DNA of 64,000 nt from Humulus lupulus (Eukaryota > Streptophyta > Magnoliopsida > Rosales > Cannabaceae), in contig NC_084795.1 of the NCBI RefSeq assembly GCF_963169125.1, forward strand, positions 142,141,766-142,205,765, written 5' to 3'. Every line of letters starts with the position of its first letter. Position 1 is the first letter of the stretch. A model generated the notes under the pieces. The model saw only the letters and a list, made by a program, of their open reading frames with translations, was not told the DNA's origin and did not search any database. This document shows, in pieces, positions 21,101 to 33,412 of this stretch. The translations under genes were made by a program, and so were the position numbers.

Positions 21101-22344
21101 ACAACTTATTATGCACTGAGCTCGGTTTAAGCGGGTCGGAGTCAGTGGGGTAAACGGAGGGTGCGGCCTAAGTTGTCGGGCCTGATTATTATGTGACCTT
21201 AGTTAATTGTGATTAGTTGCTTCATTGGTTATACATATGTGCTGAGTGGTTAATGTGGAGTATTAAGTGTTTGATCATGCTTAAAGAGTTGATTATCTAT
21301 TATTGTTGGTTGTGTTGCATATTATGTTTTCTTGTTGGGCCTTGGCTCACGGGTGCTACGTGGTGTAGGTAAAGGCAAGGGCAAGCTTGATCAGCCCTGA
21401 CTCGGAGAGCTCTGTGAGCTGAATGTACATGACCAGCTGCTCAGCCGCCACGGTTGGGGTTTAGGCAGGGACGTGAGAACCAGAAATGTCTATTTTGCCT
21501 TAGTATGGCTGATGGTTGTCTGTATTTTGGAGATTCTGTAAACCAACTTTTAAACTCTGTTTCTTTTTGGGATCCCATGTATAAAACTGTTTAACTATAT
21601 AAAGTGTAACTTTTGAGACCAAAACCTTTTTAACCCTAGCTTATACATGTTTAGTGACACGTTTTTAAATTAATGACTTGATTAGCAAGTCCTGCACCTT
21701 TATAAGTATACAGTGTAGTGGTCTTGGCCATCCAAGGCGTTACAACTACACTCCAATCACAGTCACTGTGATTGCCATGTGACTAAGGCCAATATTGGAT
21801 ATTGGGTATATATTTTATTTAATTAATAATTGGTTTATAATTTGAATTTTGAGTTTTGAATTTAATTAATTCTTTTATAAATCCATCTGATAGAAAAATA
21901 GTTTCTACAAGATTCTAGAGAATTCTAAAGCTTTTCATAGAGAGAAAAATATATCGTATTATTTTTCTCTATCCCTGAAAATTGTCTCAGACCTGAAAAT
22001 TCCAAGATCTCATGTGTATAGAATATATTGTGAATCTCAAAATTCCCACCATAACTCTACGTGCCAACACGCGTCGTGAGGTGTAGAGATAAATCTTGGA
22101 AGATCTTGGTCTGAGTATTTTGGAGGCTGCTTTGGATTGGATGTTCGTAGGAGTTACAAAAAGAGAGCAATGATTCTTGATAGATCTACAACTGGTAAAT
22201 CCTTATTTTTTTCTATCTCATTGAATAATGATTGCATATTAATGGATTTGGTTATTTAAAGTTTGTTTAATTAAAAATATTTTAAATCCCTAGGCCCACC
22301 ACCCCGTACATTCCACTGTACACATGGTAAACAAGTTACCAACA
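17984..22344 (+). repeat. 5' LTR of copia D, split by solo LTR E1
   Basis: TGTTGGGAATTGT at 17984 to GTTACCAACA at 22344, followed by the primer-binding site. Without E1 and its duplication it is about 2.09 kb, close to the 2.2-kb LTR of C, with which it shares ends and much sequence. An (ATT)n run occupies about 18076-18108. Confidence 0.85.
19479..21744 (+). mobile_element. solo LTR E1 (gypsy) in the 5' LTR of D
   Basis: Starts TGTAACGACCCAAAATCAC and ends AAGGCGTTACA, 2,266 bp, with no internal retrotransposon sequence. Homologous to E2 (48490-49908) and, inverted, to the LTR of F (61461-63915). The flanking 5-mers are GTTAC and ACTAC. They differ at two sites, and both differences could be C-to-T type decay of GCTAC. 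A GC-rich palindrome AGGGCCGC/GCGGCCCT lies at 20512-20546. Short frames in it are not genes. Confidence 0.75.
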
Positions 22345-24302
22345 ATTGGTACCAGAGTGATCATTAATCTCTGCATACATTAATTGTTGTGTGGGTATAA
22401 TATGCATTCTTATATTATTGTAATATGTGATGAATGGATGGATGTATCTTTTGATGAATGTTTGTTCTTAAGAGTCATTAATTAAATGATGTTTTGGGTT
22501 TAGGAATTGTTCTTAATTTTTTCTAGATCTACAAAATGTAAGCCATATGGGGCATATGATTTTTTGTATTTTAATATTTTGTATCAGTATAATTATTTGC
22601 AAAAGGATGTAATCCCGAGCCCCAAGCCACAAGGGTGTCAAGACCCTCTCGGTAATTGCTGCCTAGCGCCTAGGCGCCTCTACACCATGCGCACCAGGCG
22701 CTCCTGTGCCCGAGCCTCAAGTCCCGCCCCTACGCTCTTGGCTCCTTGTGCCTGGCTTCTCGTGCCCCTACTATGCGCCTGGCTCCCCCCACACCTACCT
22801 TGGCAACTTGGTGCGTAGGTGGCTCTTGAGCTGCCCGTACCAAGCCGAGTCCCTTCTTGCAAATTCCCACCACATGGCTCCTTGCCCAAGCTCTAGGGTG
22901 GATGGTGGTTTCCTTGAATTTTTTGGTGTGGCCCAAATTTTTAATTTGAATTTTAAAATTCTACTTAAATTTTGAATTAAGTGACTCAAGTTCAAAAAGG
23001 GCCTAAATGGCCAATTGGGCTTTAATTAGCCAAGTTCAATATTTTTAAAAGATTGTTTAAAAATTATTAAAGTCATTTATAATTCAAAATTGGGTTTGAT
23101 GGCATAAAAATAATAGAAGGCCCAAAAGATGGAGATGGAGAAACTACATAAAGCCTTGGTTTTATTTTTATTTTATTTTGTAATTTATTGCAAGTTTTGT
23201 AATTTTTCTAAAAAATACCCAAAACACCCAACTTGCATTTATTTATCTATTTAATGTATTTATTTATTTAAAATTTGGAATGTATTAAATGTGTTTAATA
23301 ACATTATCATGCATTATAACATGTCATACATATTACCCACACAGTATCTAATTAAAGCATGCATCTCATACGAGTTGCAACATGTTTTGATTAGGAACAT
23401 CCTTTTTGATTGTATACTTTTATTTGATGAATCATATAATTAATCTAGAACAAGACGGTAAATTGACTGTAAGTGTTAATTTTAAACCTATTTTATAATT
23501 AATTTTATTAGATAGGAAAATGATATTCTTAATAATTAGAGCATTTATAGACTTGATAGTATAAGAGCCTATTTAGTACATTGATTAAATCTTGTTTAAT
23601 GTTTACATTTTTGATGAAATTAGTAATTATTATAATATCATTTGGTAAATTAATTGGATTAATTTAATTGATTAAAAAGCATGTGATATTTTGAGAAAAC
23701 ACATATTCAAAAATAGTGGGTGGGAGAGGGAGATGTAACAATAACTCCTATGGTCTCCATTGTTAGTTAACATCAATGTTTCATGGAATGGGCCTTGAAA
23801 TTTCATAATCTCAAGGCGCCTATGTTCGTGTCCCCCTAAGGAAGGTTTATGAATGTGTTATTATTCAAGGTTAGCTTCTTTATCTTTAAGAATATGATTG
23901 AATGATGTATTTCAAGTTTGACTGACCCTAAGGCACACTCTTGAGTTAAGTCATTAATCTAAAATAATGAGTTACACTCACAAAGGTTAACTAGGCTTTT
24001 GAGCTGACTAGTTAATCTTGACCAAACAAGCGGTTGTTCGTAGTTCAAAAGAGAAAATAGTTGATTTTAAGTTTTTACTTATGAATTTGAGAATTCTCTC
24101 AAAATTAACTTGAGATTAGTCTGACGTACCCTAAGGCTAGTCCATTAATTGTCAAATTAATTTATCATGTAATTAGTAATAATTGATTTTACGTGTTATT
24201 TAAATTTGTTGCATTCATGTATCATATTTTCTATTATGAAACTATTGATATTCATAGTTTGTGCAAAATTCATTTTGTATTATTTTATTTATTTGAGCAA
24301 TC
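22345..24302 (+). other. leader of copia D with primer-binding site
   Basis: Begins with the primer-binding site TGGTACCAGAG at 22347, close to the initiator-Met-tRNA site TGGTATCAGAGC common in plant copia elements. The start resembles the 5' leader of C (33256-33412). A GC-rich block at about 22610-22900 contrasts with the AT-rich surroundings. Its open frames on both strands look like composition effects. The rest is noncoding AT-rich leader. Confidence 0.65.
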
Positions 24303-24596
24303 ATGCCATCTAATAAACATACCCTCGATGCATTCCTCGAAACCCTTACATTTGATCTAAATGACATGCACTATTGGTTTTCAGGAATGATGATCGTTCT
24401 TGAAACTAAGAAGTTAATGAGTGCGGATATTGAAGAGCCCCCATCAGATCCAACATTTTCACATGGCTATGAAGAACATGAAAAATATAGTTATTGGACA
24501 AAGTCCAATAATTTGGCTCGTTATTGTTTGCTTTATAGCTTGCCTAATGAAATGATAGTAAAATATATACATATCGAGAATACCTATGAAATATGA
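24303..24596 (+). pseudogene. gag fragment of copia D
   Basis: 97 codons from an ATG that sits where copia Gag should start. The N-terminus (HTLDAFLETLTFDLNDMHYW) has the 'L....D.NY.W' pattern of copia Gag, and SNNLARYCLLYSLPNEM resembles the following helical part. It ends early at a TGA. The remaining Gag, protease and integrase start are missing or unrecognisable between 24597 and about 25105. Confidence 0.6.
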
Positions 24597-25105
24597 CACT
24601 TGATAATAGACAAAGCAGAAGAAGTTGCTAGGTCTAATCATTTGAAAGAAACGAAGGTAAATCTGATTTACATATATTATTCTGGTGATTATTGTACTCA
24701 CATATGCCACTAACTATATTTTTTGTTGTTTGTTCTTTATTGCAGGTTAAGAATCTTTCCAGAAAGAGGTTAACTATGTGCCAACAGCTAGATAGAGATG
24801 TAAATTGATTTTAGTTTTATTTAGAATTTTATTTTTGTTATGAACAATTTTAATTTTTTTTTTATAGATTTTAGATTTCTATTTCAAGCAAGAAAACTAA
24901 TGTTTAGAAATTTTTAGTTTATGATTAGTAATGTGATTATTAGTTAAGAACTTTCTGTTTCTATGTTGCACGAACAAGGTTTGATATTTCTTTCAATAAT
25001 AATTTGATTGTTATCTCAAGATCTGGTACTGAAATATGTCATGCGAAATCTGATTATGGGCTGATAAACTAAAGGCTAAAGAACGAACAATCAATAACTC
25101 TGAAA

Positions 25106-25795
25106 TTTTTAAAGTTGCTAACCCAAGATCTATTAAATGACAAAAGACTCATTTCGACAGTGAAACATATCCATGATACCTAAGATTGGGGCAAGTTTGT
25201 TTTTATAGGATAAACATGTTAGTAAAGGAAAGACCTTTAAGAGAATTAACTCTTGGTTCTCTTCTAGTTTGTGAATCTTGTCTCGAAGGCAAGATGACCA
25301 AAACATATTTTTCTGCAAAAGGTTCAAGAGCCATAGAACCACTCCAACTTGTACACACCGACGTGTGAGGTCCACTAATGTACAAGCGGGAAGAGGATTT
25401 AAATACTCCGTCACTTTCATTGATGATTATTCACGATATGGTTACCTATATTTGATGCAAAAGAAATCTGAAACTTTTTGAAAGTTTAAAGAATTGTAAG
25501 GAGAAGCTGAAAAGCAATTAGGTAAATCACTAAAAGTTCTTCGCTCTGATCAAGGAGGAGAGTACTTGGATTATGAATTCGAGGACCATTTGCATGAGCA
25601 TGGAATTCACTCCCAACTCACTGCACCTGGAACGCCACAGGAAAATGGTGTTTAAGAAAGAGGGAACATGACGTTATTAGACATGGTAAGATTAATGATG
25701 AGTTCTTCATCATTGCCACTGTCATTCTAGGGCTATGCAATTCAATGTGCAATGTACATATTGAATATTGTTCCATCCAAGTCTATCCAGAAGAC
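25106..25795 (+). pseudogene. copia D integrase, 5' part, cut by insertion of C
   Basis: GAG-pre-integrase and integrase core in several frames. Visible: LVCESCLEGKMTKTYF (zinc CxxC part), PLQLVHTDV, FKYSVTFIDDYSRYGYLYLM (first D region), KVLRSDQGGEYLD (second D) and LTAPGTPQENGV (near the E). Stops occur after HTDV, after ENGV and elsewhere. The reading breaks at 25795 inside SKSIQKT, exactly where element C begins after its target duplication AAGAC, and resumes at 47241. Confidence 0.8.
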
Positions 25796-28013
25796 TGTTA
25801 GGAACAAGTTTCCTAACATACAGCGGAATTGTGTGATGGGTTGGCCCAGTGTACAACAAAATTTTTGTAACATATTAACACTACTTTTAATTATGAGGAT
25901 ACATTAATATACATACATTAATCATAAACAAGAAAAGAATAAAGAACATACATCTTGATGCCTATCAAGTGTCCTTACTATCTTTTCGTAAAATAAACGA
26001 TCTTCCTATCCAAGCTGCTCCCAGGTACTCACACCAAGATCTTCCACACCGTTCTCTACACCCTAAGAAGTGTGTGGGCACTTAGAGAATAAATGATGGT
26101 ATATTTCTGATTCAACTTGATGTACTCAACACATGAGATCAAGAGAATAGCCCTGAGATTGCTTCTGTATCTTTTCAGGGAGAGATGGAAAGTATCGTTC
26201 TTTTCTTAGAGCGAATAATTGAGTATTGAGTATATATGTTATTTTCTGATAAGTCTAACTTATATAGAAAATATTTAAATTTAAAAAATAAATATGTAAC
26301 CAATTACAATTTATCTTTAAATTAATTAACTATCTTATCAATGAAAATATCAAAACTATCCTTTTGAATTTTACATTAATTAATTAATTAAAGAAATAAA
26401 AGTAAAAAATCCATTCCATGATTTCTATAGCTACAGGCCACACACAGTCCAGGCACTGTGTGTGTCGTGCAGCACCCTATAAAATAGAGGAATGTGATTT
26501 TTCAACAATTATTTAATTATTTATTCAAACTACCTTATTAGATAAAATCCAACAACTTGATAATTAATTCAAATTTGAATCTATTATCTTTTTAACTAAT
26601 TATCAAATATAATTTATTATTTGAATAAATATTAATCTTTTTAAATTCAAATCCAATTTGAACTTGTCAGATTGTTATCTCCCACTGAAATAAATATATT
26701 TAATTAATTCTACTAACTAAATAAAACCAATTTTAATTAAATATTAATTTCGAAAATTTAATATTCATTTTATTATAATTTCAAAAATTATAACAAATTA
26801 ATTATTTATATATGTTCAAAAACTATACAATAATGAATTATTAATTAATTTTGATAATTACAACTAATTTGTAATTAATTAATTAATTACTATTATCACA
26901 TAATTACATATTTGGCCCGAAGAACAAAATTCTTCTTAAATATGTCTTTTCACCATTTTACCCTTTATATCAACTCTTGCCTTGAATAGTGTGGATAGAG
27001 CCGCTGTGGGGACCTATGGACCTATAATTCCAAGCTCCAATAAATTTGTGATTATTATTTAAACTCTTTAATTATATAATCTTAATTTATTAATCTCATG
27101 ATTACTTCACTATAAATATGCGACCACACTCTTGTAATTATAGACATTTCATTTATTTAGTACTTTATAATAATAAAGCGTCCATTGATATAATCATTAC
27201 ATATAAATTAACCCTCTAATAATGGTTCATAATTAACTGGGAATAAAATTACCGTTTTAATCTTATAATTATATTTTGTTTCCTTAAGTACCATCGACTT
27301 TACTAGTGAAGGTTAATTCATAACCAAATTATGAATTTGAGCGCAATAACCTTTCAGTCCCAAAAGTCAACCCTTAAGAGAACTATTATTCAATCTTTTA
27401 CGAGAAGGTATAGATTCCATATTTGTATACTATGTTCCCAGCCATTTACATTAATGAGTTCCCAAAACAAAAGTTTCTAGCCTGATCATTCTGACAAACC
27501 CTAACAAGTGAATCAAAGAACTCATCTAACATAAACCAGAGTTCATAGTAACTTTAGGATTAAGATCTATTTGTATATGATCATCAGTTGATATATTTAA
27601 TTAATACTTCGAAACGGTATTTAACTAAATATTAATAAACATATCTGGTCCAGTTCTATATATTCTCTAATATATAAAGCACAACCACTAAAGTGTCCTA
27701 CTACACTAGTAATCCGGATCTAGATCATATGTATTCATAATATTAGTGGACCGTACATGCAGTAATTAATGTAAAGATTCCATGACTTTATTTTACTACG
27801 AACTATTCAAGTTCATTTATCTCAATCACAATCCTCCTGTACCAATACGTGGTTGAGATCACATATATGAACTTGGAAATTTTTCTGATATTTACTTAAT
27901 ATTATCACAAAATAATATAGTCCATAAAATATATGCATAACAAATTCAATTTATCTATTTATTTCTTAAAAACAATGTTTACTACATATGCTTTCAGGGC
28001 ACAATTCCCAACA
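25796..28013 (-). repeat. 3' LTR of copia C
   Basis: 2,218 bp. The plus strand starts TGTTAGGAACAAG and ends ATTCCCAACA. Read on the minus strand it begins TGTTGGGAATTGTGCCC. The purine tract CTTTAGGGCAAGTGGGAGAT (28014-28033, minus) abuts it, as expected upstream of a 3' LTR. Confidence 0.9.
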
Positions 28014-29046
28014 ATCTCCCACTTGCCCTAAAGAAAATGAGGCATCTCTCTCATTCCCATGTTTCTTACACGCTCCTTAAAATATTTCATTGATAAAGTC
28101 TTTGTGAAAGGATCTGCAAGATTATGCCCTTAAGCTATCTTCATAACTGTAACATCTCCTCGGTGAACTATCTCTCGGATTAAGTGATACTTCCTCTCGA
28201 TGTGCTTTCCCCTCTTGTGATTTTGTGGTTCCTTTGAGTTAGCTACTGCCCTACTGTTGTCACAGTATAGGACTAGTGGCTTATCCACATCTGGCACTAC
28301 TTCCAGATCGAAATAGAACTTCTTGTGCCACACAACCTCTTAAGCTACTATTTACCCGGCTTCCATGGTGGAGTCTGCAATGCTGGTTTGTTTAATACTT
28401 CGCCAGACTACTGCTCCTCCTCCAAGAGTAAACAGTGATCCAAAAGTCAATTTCTGACTGTCTCTGTCTGATTGAAAATCAGAATCAGTGTAACCAGTGG
28501 GGTTCAGGTCTCCACCTGAATATACAAGCATATAATCTCTAGTATTTCTAAGATACTTGAGAATAGTTTTCACTGCAATCCAATGACTTAAACCAAGATT
28601 GGATTGATAGCGGCTGACTATCCCTACTGCATAATAAATGTTAGGTCTTGTACATAGCATAACGTACATAAGACTGCCTACCGCTGAGGCATAGGGATAC
28701 TGTCTCATATCTTCCTCTTCCTGAGGTGTTTTCGGACAAGACTCCTTGGAAAGGACTACTCCATAACAGGTTGGCATATCACCCTTTTTTGAGTTTTGTA
28801 TATTATAACGTTCTAGCACCTTATCAATATAAGTTGCTTGAGACAGTGCCAAAGTCTTGTTATGTCTATCTCTAAGAACTTGAATGCCCAGAACATACTT
28901 GGCTTCTCCCAAATATTTCATTTGGAATTGTTCAGCTAACCAGTTCTTTACCTTTGATAATGATGTTACGTCATTGCCAATCAGTAATATATCATCAACG
29001 TAAACAATGAGGAATACTACTACACCATCTTTGATTTGTTTATAGG
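28014..29046 (-). pseudogene. RT C-terminal half and RNase H of copia C
   Basis: Minus strand. Visible in order: TYKQIKDGVVVFLIVYVDDI (RT active site YVDD intact), WLAEQFQMKYLGEAKYVLGI, SLMYVMLCTRPNIYYAVGIV, GYTDSDFQSDRDSQK, GGGAVVWRSIKQTSIADSTM, then after a stop LYCDNSRAVANSKEPQNHKR and HLIREIVHRGDVTV. The end DASF-like tail and purine tract reach the 3' LTR. At 29046 the frame runs into the inverted LTR of H, which supplies over 100 artificial residues to the open frame. The N-terminal half of RT and everything before it are missing. Confidence 0.85.
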
Positions 29047-30525
29047 TGTGGACGCTCAATATTCTGCGCCCATGAAAGATCCAAAATGCGCCTAGGCACG
29101 AGGCCACCCTCGGCCATGCACGCGAGGCCCTTCTCGGCGCCGCACCACGCCCACGCGAGGCCCTCCTCGGCGCCGTACCACGCCCACGCGAGGCCCTCCT
29201 CAGCCATTTGCGCGGGGCCCTTCTCGGCAGTGCACCACGCCCGAGCGAGGCCATCCTCGGCCATGCGTGCGGGGCCCTTCTCGGCGCTGCATCACGCCCA
29301 CGCGAGGCCCTCCTCGGCCATGTGCACGGGACCCTTCTCAGCGCTGTCCACGCAAGGCCATCTTCGTGCCTCGCCCATGCGAGGCCCATCTCAGCCATTA
29401 TCGTGCCCAGCCTCAGCTATGCGCACAAGGCCCGTCTCGGCTTCGCGCCTCACCCATGCGCGAGGCCCTTGGACCACTTGCCCCACACGAGGGCGACGGA
29501 GGCTGCCCATGCGCGAGGCCCTCGGGCCACTCTCACCATGCAAGGCTGACGAAGGCTGCCCATGCGCGAGGCCCTCGAACCACTTGCATCACGCGAGGCC
29601 GTCAACGGCACCCCATGCGCGAGGCCGCGCAAGGTCCTTCACGCGCGGGCCCTGAGAGGTCCATCGGGCCATCATCTTCTCAGGAGGCCAACACCCCGTC
29701 ACTCGACACATCTGGGCCCAAACCACACCATCAAGGGGCCACACAAGGGAGGCCACGCGAGGGGGGAGGCTTGCATAGGAGGCATCTCGCCTCGCACACT
29801 TAGACGTCCAGCGAGGCCACGCGCTTATCTCCTGTGCCCGTGGGTGGCCTTAGGGTGCTTCGGGCATCTCGTGCTAAGGACCCAAAATTCCCACCTTACG
29901 CCATGACCATTACAGGCGCTAAGTACTCCGTTCCCAATACTTTGAGACCCCAAGGCTTAGAGGCTCCACTATGAGTCGAATGGGACATAATTGTACGATC
30001 TTGTACTAGGTACGGCCGTTAAGACCCTGTATGTCGGGTACGGACCCTCGTACTAGTGGGGGAATAGGAATATGGAGACAAGAGTCATGGCCCGTACGTC
30101 TACGGCCAGGAGTCAGAGTCGACACCACTACCACCTGCGCCACTATGCCTGTCACCACTCATCAGACATGGGTACGGACAAGTAGTGGAGACATCCTCCT
30201 GACACCTGCCCCTGTACTAGACATACGACCACAACCTCTGAAGCCACTCTCCTGATAGAGTACTTATGTACCACTTGGTCTCCTGGACCACCATGTACCC
30301 AGGGCCATTAGAGCCTATTATAAAAGGAACTCTAACCCTACCTGAAGGGGGGTTGGGAGATTTACTGTAGTAAAGGCTTGAGAGTGAATGAAAGATTGAT
30401 TTCTCCATTGTTATTCTGTCATTGTTCTTGAATTATTACTTGGATTTCTACAGCTTTTTTATTGACGATCCTTACTTGATAATTTTTTCCAACTCAACTT
30501 AGTTGACGAGTTCTCACCGTCAACA
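29047..30525 (+). repeat. 5' LTR of gypsy H with GC-rich tandem repeats
   Basis: Starts TGTGGACGC at the break in the copia RT and ends TCACCGTCAACA. A TATA-like CTATTATAAAAGG lies near 30316. The left half (about 29093-29660) is a GC-rich array of GAGGCCCTCCTCGGCC-type units. The left boundary is inferred from where copia coding stops. Confidence 0.7.
29093..29660. repeat. GC-rich minisatellite in LTR of H
   Basis: Units such as GCGAGGCCCTCCTCGGC recur some 15 times, alternating spacings of about 33 and 25 bp over the first half and becoming irregular later. Long open frames appear on both strands (for example a 189-codon frame at 29086) purely because the repeat is GC-rich and stop-free. 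They are not genes. Confidence 0.8.
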
Positions 30526-30528
30526 GTT

Positions 30529-30545
30529 TGGCACCGTCTGTGGGA
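30529..30545 (+). other. primer-binding site of gypsy H
   Basis: TGGCACCGTCTGTGGGA three bases after the LTR end, a class of site common in plant gypsy elements. Element I has a decayed version (TTGTCGTCTGTGGGAA, minus strand). Confidence 0.75.
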
Positions 30546-30592
30546 ACGTTAGTTTCAAGCTACTGTTCCACCATTGTTTCTGGCAAGAAGAG

Positions 30593-33093
30593 ATGCCGAG
30601 ACGTTCAAAGTGACTCAAGGAGACACGAGAGGTGGAGGTTCACCTGAACGGAGTCCAGCTGAAGGCCTCCATGAAGGACGCTCCTCCACCCGGAGACGTG
30701 GAGCCCCCGAAGGACCGTGAGACTCACGGAGGTGATAGAGTGGCCTCGTCACCAGCCGCTCCGCCTGGAGAAAGTCCTCCAAGAGCACCACTGGGAAATG
30801 CTAATGAGTTCCCTCTCCCAAAACCACCGCAGGTACCGAACTCTGGCCGGCAGGACCCGGGCCCCTCTACCCGTAGGCAAGATAAGCATCCCCGGGTCCA
30901 TTCCGTGAGCTCAAGTTCGAAATCTCGGTTCTACGAAGAGGAGATACGTGAGCTCCACCGTAAGAACCAAAGGTTGGAAACCACCTTGGAGAACATGCAA
31001 GAGGTCCTGAATGGCCTGTTGCAGGGTAAGTCGAGCGTGACCTTGCCTAAGAGGAAGGAGGAGGGCCAGGATGGGGTGGAGACCACTGTACCGATAGATG
31101 ATGGGAGAACCCGACACTCAACCAGTAACACCCCCTGAGCGAAGCAATGCGAGCACCCTGAACCGCCTAAGCAGGCCCAGAAACCAGCGCCGAGGACCAA
31201 CACTGCCCCTCGCAATGAGGAAGAGGTCACCTCTAAAAGAGCACCCCCAGATTTACGGAAGGAGCTCAATAAAAAGAGGGCGGGCAAAGGGACCACGCCC
31301 CCTGTGGCACCTCGAGAGGGCAAGGGAAAGGTGGATCTTAGCCCGTCCGCTTTGAGGGATACTCTAAGCAAGAGGAGGCAGGACCTAGACACGGAGATGA
31401 GGAGCCTGCGAAGCAAGATCGTCACCGCATCAGGCGGCCAGGCCTTTGAGGAGGAATTCGACCATGAGTCGCCCTTTGTGAGGGAGATACAGGCCATCCG
31501 GCTCCCTGCCAAACCCAATATGACCCCCTACGAAGGGAACACGGATCCAAAGTACCACCTGGATGCGTTTAACGATTTGATGAAACTGAGAGGGATTGGA
31601 AGTGGTGCCAGATGCCACTGCTTCGTTGTCACTTTGAAGGGACCCGCCTACAAATGGTTCAAAAGGTTAAGGCCGGGGTCAATCAGATCCTGGCAGCAGT
31701 TCTCTGATGAATTCCTCCAACAGCACCATGCCGTGCGGGACTACACAATGCCAGGCACCAGCCTGGCCAAGGTGAAGCAAGGGGAAAATGAGAGCCTGAA
31801 GAGCTACATTCACCGGTTCAATATGGAGGCCGCGAAAGTGGGGAGCCTAACTCGCCGAGAGTATAAAATGGCTATTACAGCCGGAGTGCTCCCAGGAAGC
31901 AAGTTGTGGGACAACATGTTGAATAGGGAAGTCACCGATTTAGATGACTTCTACGAGAGAGCGTAGAAGTACATCCGTGTGGAGGATGGCCACGCCAACT
32001 TAAAGGCAGGAAAGGAGGAGCCCCATGCGAAGCCCCAGCTAACGATGAGTCGAATGTAACAAAGAAGAAAAGGGCATACGATGGGTCAAGAGATGACCAG
32101 CAGAGGAAAAACAAACGAGGGAATGATCATAGGCAAGCGGCTTATACTTACTATACGAACCTCACAGATACCAGGGAGCATATTTACCTCACCAACGAAG
32201 ATCGAGTTCCCTTCAAAAAGCCCCCACCAATGAGAAAGGATCGATCCAAAAGGGACCCCAGTAGGTACTGCCAGTACCACAAGGATATCGGTCACACCAC
32301 GGCAGAGTGCATCCATTTGAAGGAAGAAATTGAGGAGCTCATCCACCGGGGACACCTAGGCCGTTATATTAGGAGGGAGAGGCCAAAGCCAGAGGACGAG
32401 CCTGCGGCACCCCAGGCGCAAGGGCGAGCCCCAGAAATACTGGGGGAGGTCCGAACCATTTTCGGAGGTCCAGGATTTGGAGGGGACTCTCGGAAGGGGC
32501 GAGATAGATATCCAAGGGAGGCTTGGCAAAGTCCGCCCCCCTACGTCATGAGTTTGGAGCAGCGACCCCCGAAAAGTTTCAAGGGGGAAAATGACTCGAT
32601 AACATTCACTGAGGAGGATGCGTGGGGGGTACACTTTCCCCACAATGACCCGCTGGTGTTGGTAGTTCAGTTGACAAATATGCGCGTCCATCGAGTCCTA
32701 GTGGACAACGGGAGCTCGATGGACATCCTATATCGCCCTACCTTGGAAAAGATGGGACTGGGCATTCGTCATCTTAAGCCCTGCCAATCATCCTTATACG
32801 GATTCACGGGGGACTCAGTGCAACCCTTAGGAATGATCGAATTGACACTCACCATGGGGGAGCAACCCCGACAGACTACAGTCATGGCTAACTTTGTTGT
32901 AGTAGATTGTGCATCAGCTTTCAATGCGGTATTGGGGAGACCATCCCTAAGAGAATTGAAAGCCATAACTTCAATATATCACCTGGTTGTCAAGTTCTCG
33001 ACTCCAGGAGGGGTCGCTTGTATGAAGGGAGAACAGAGAGAGGCAAGGGAGTGCTACAACACCTCACTCTGTGCGCCTGTGAAACCGCGGTAA
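30593..33093 (+). pseudogene. gag-protease of gypsy H (broken)
   Basis: ATG at 30593 (MPRRSK) is followed by TGA at 30611; the same frame continues to 31966 with further stops at 31136 (TGA) and 31964 (TAG, where element I has a Glu codon). Gag core: NMTPYEGNTDPKYHLDAFND, CHCFVVTLKGPAYKWFKRL, SIRSWQQFSDEFLQQH, ESLKSYIHRFNMEAAKV. A frameshift between 31966 and 32230 moves to another frame with the knuckle-like RYCQYHKDIGHTTAEC, then the protease with VLVDNGSSMDILY (DNG instead of DTG) and NAVLGRPSLRELKA. It ends REARECYNTS...KPR and TAA at 33091-33093. The frame continues in phase into LDPRIVDES and EPVEEVEEV, the pre-RT linker. Confidence 0.8.
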
Positions 33094-33255
33094 CCGATGG
33101 CCATTGTGATACATGAGGCGCTATGTATGCCCGCGAGGGGTCCGCAGGAGCTGGACCCTCGGATTGTGGACGAGTCAAGAGCAGAACCAGTGGAGGAAGT
33201 AGAGGAAGTTACAGTGACGGAAGAACCACTAAGAAAATTGAAGATAGGGAGAAGC

Positions 33256-33412
33256 CTAAACCCAAAACACCATATAATTAACGACCCTTAAGAATAAACT
33301 TTAAACATACATACATCCATCCATTCACACATATTACGATAACATAAGAATGCATATTATGCCCACACAATAATTAATGTATGCAAAGATTAATGACCGC
33401 TCTGGTACCAAT
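33256..33412 (-). other. 5' leader and primer-binding site of copia C
   Basis: Minus strand: TGGTACCAGAGC (33399-33410) directly after the 5' LTR, then a leader that aligns with the leader of D (GCATACATTAATT, TGTGTGGG, TTTTGGGTTTAGG). It ends near 33255, where it is fused to gypsy H. Confidence 0.8.

Larger units (their letters stand above)
29047..33255 (+). mobile_element. truncated gypsy retrotransposon H inside C
   Basis: Plus-oriented: 5' LTR (29047-30525), primer-binding site, gag-protease (30593-33093) and the first ~50 codons before RT. It stops near 33255, where the 5' leader of copia C begins (short shared AGCCTAA at the join). RT, integrase and 3' LTR of H are absent, as is most of the coding region of C. 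The simplest history is insertion of H into C followed by a large deletion covering the end of H and the start of C. Its gag is close to element I (58263-60055). Confidence 0.75.

Noticed and set aside
22507..22975. 100-codon frames in the leader of D
   Set aside because: Open on both strands through the GC-rich block, with no gag similarity and upstream of the recognisable gag start.
29086..29906. Several overlapping open frames of 100-190 codons on both strands
   Set aside because: They lie in the GC-rich tandem array of the H LTR and are stop-free by composition. No domain or codon pattern supports a gene.
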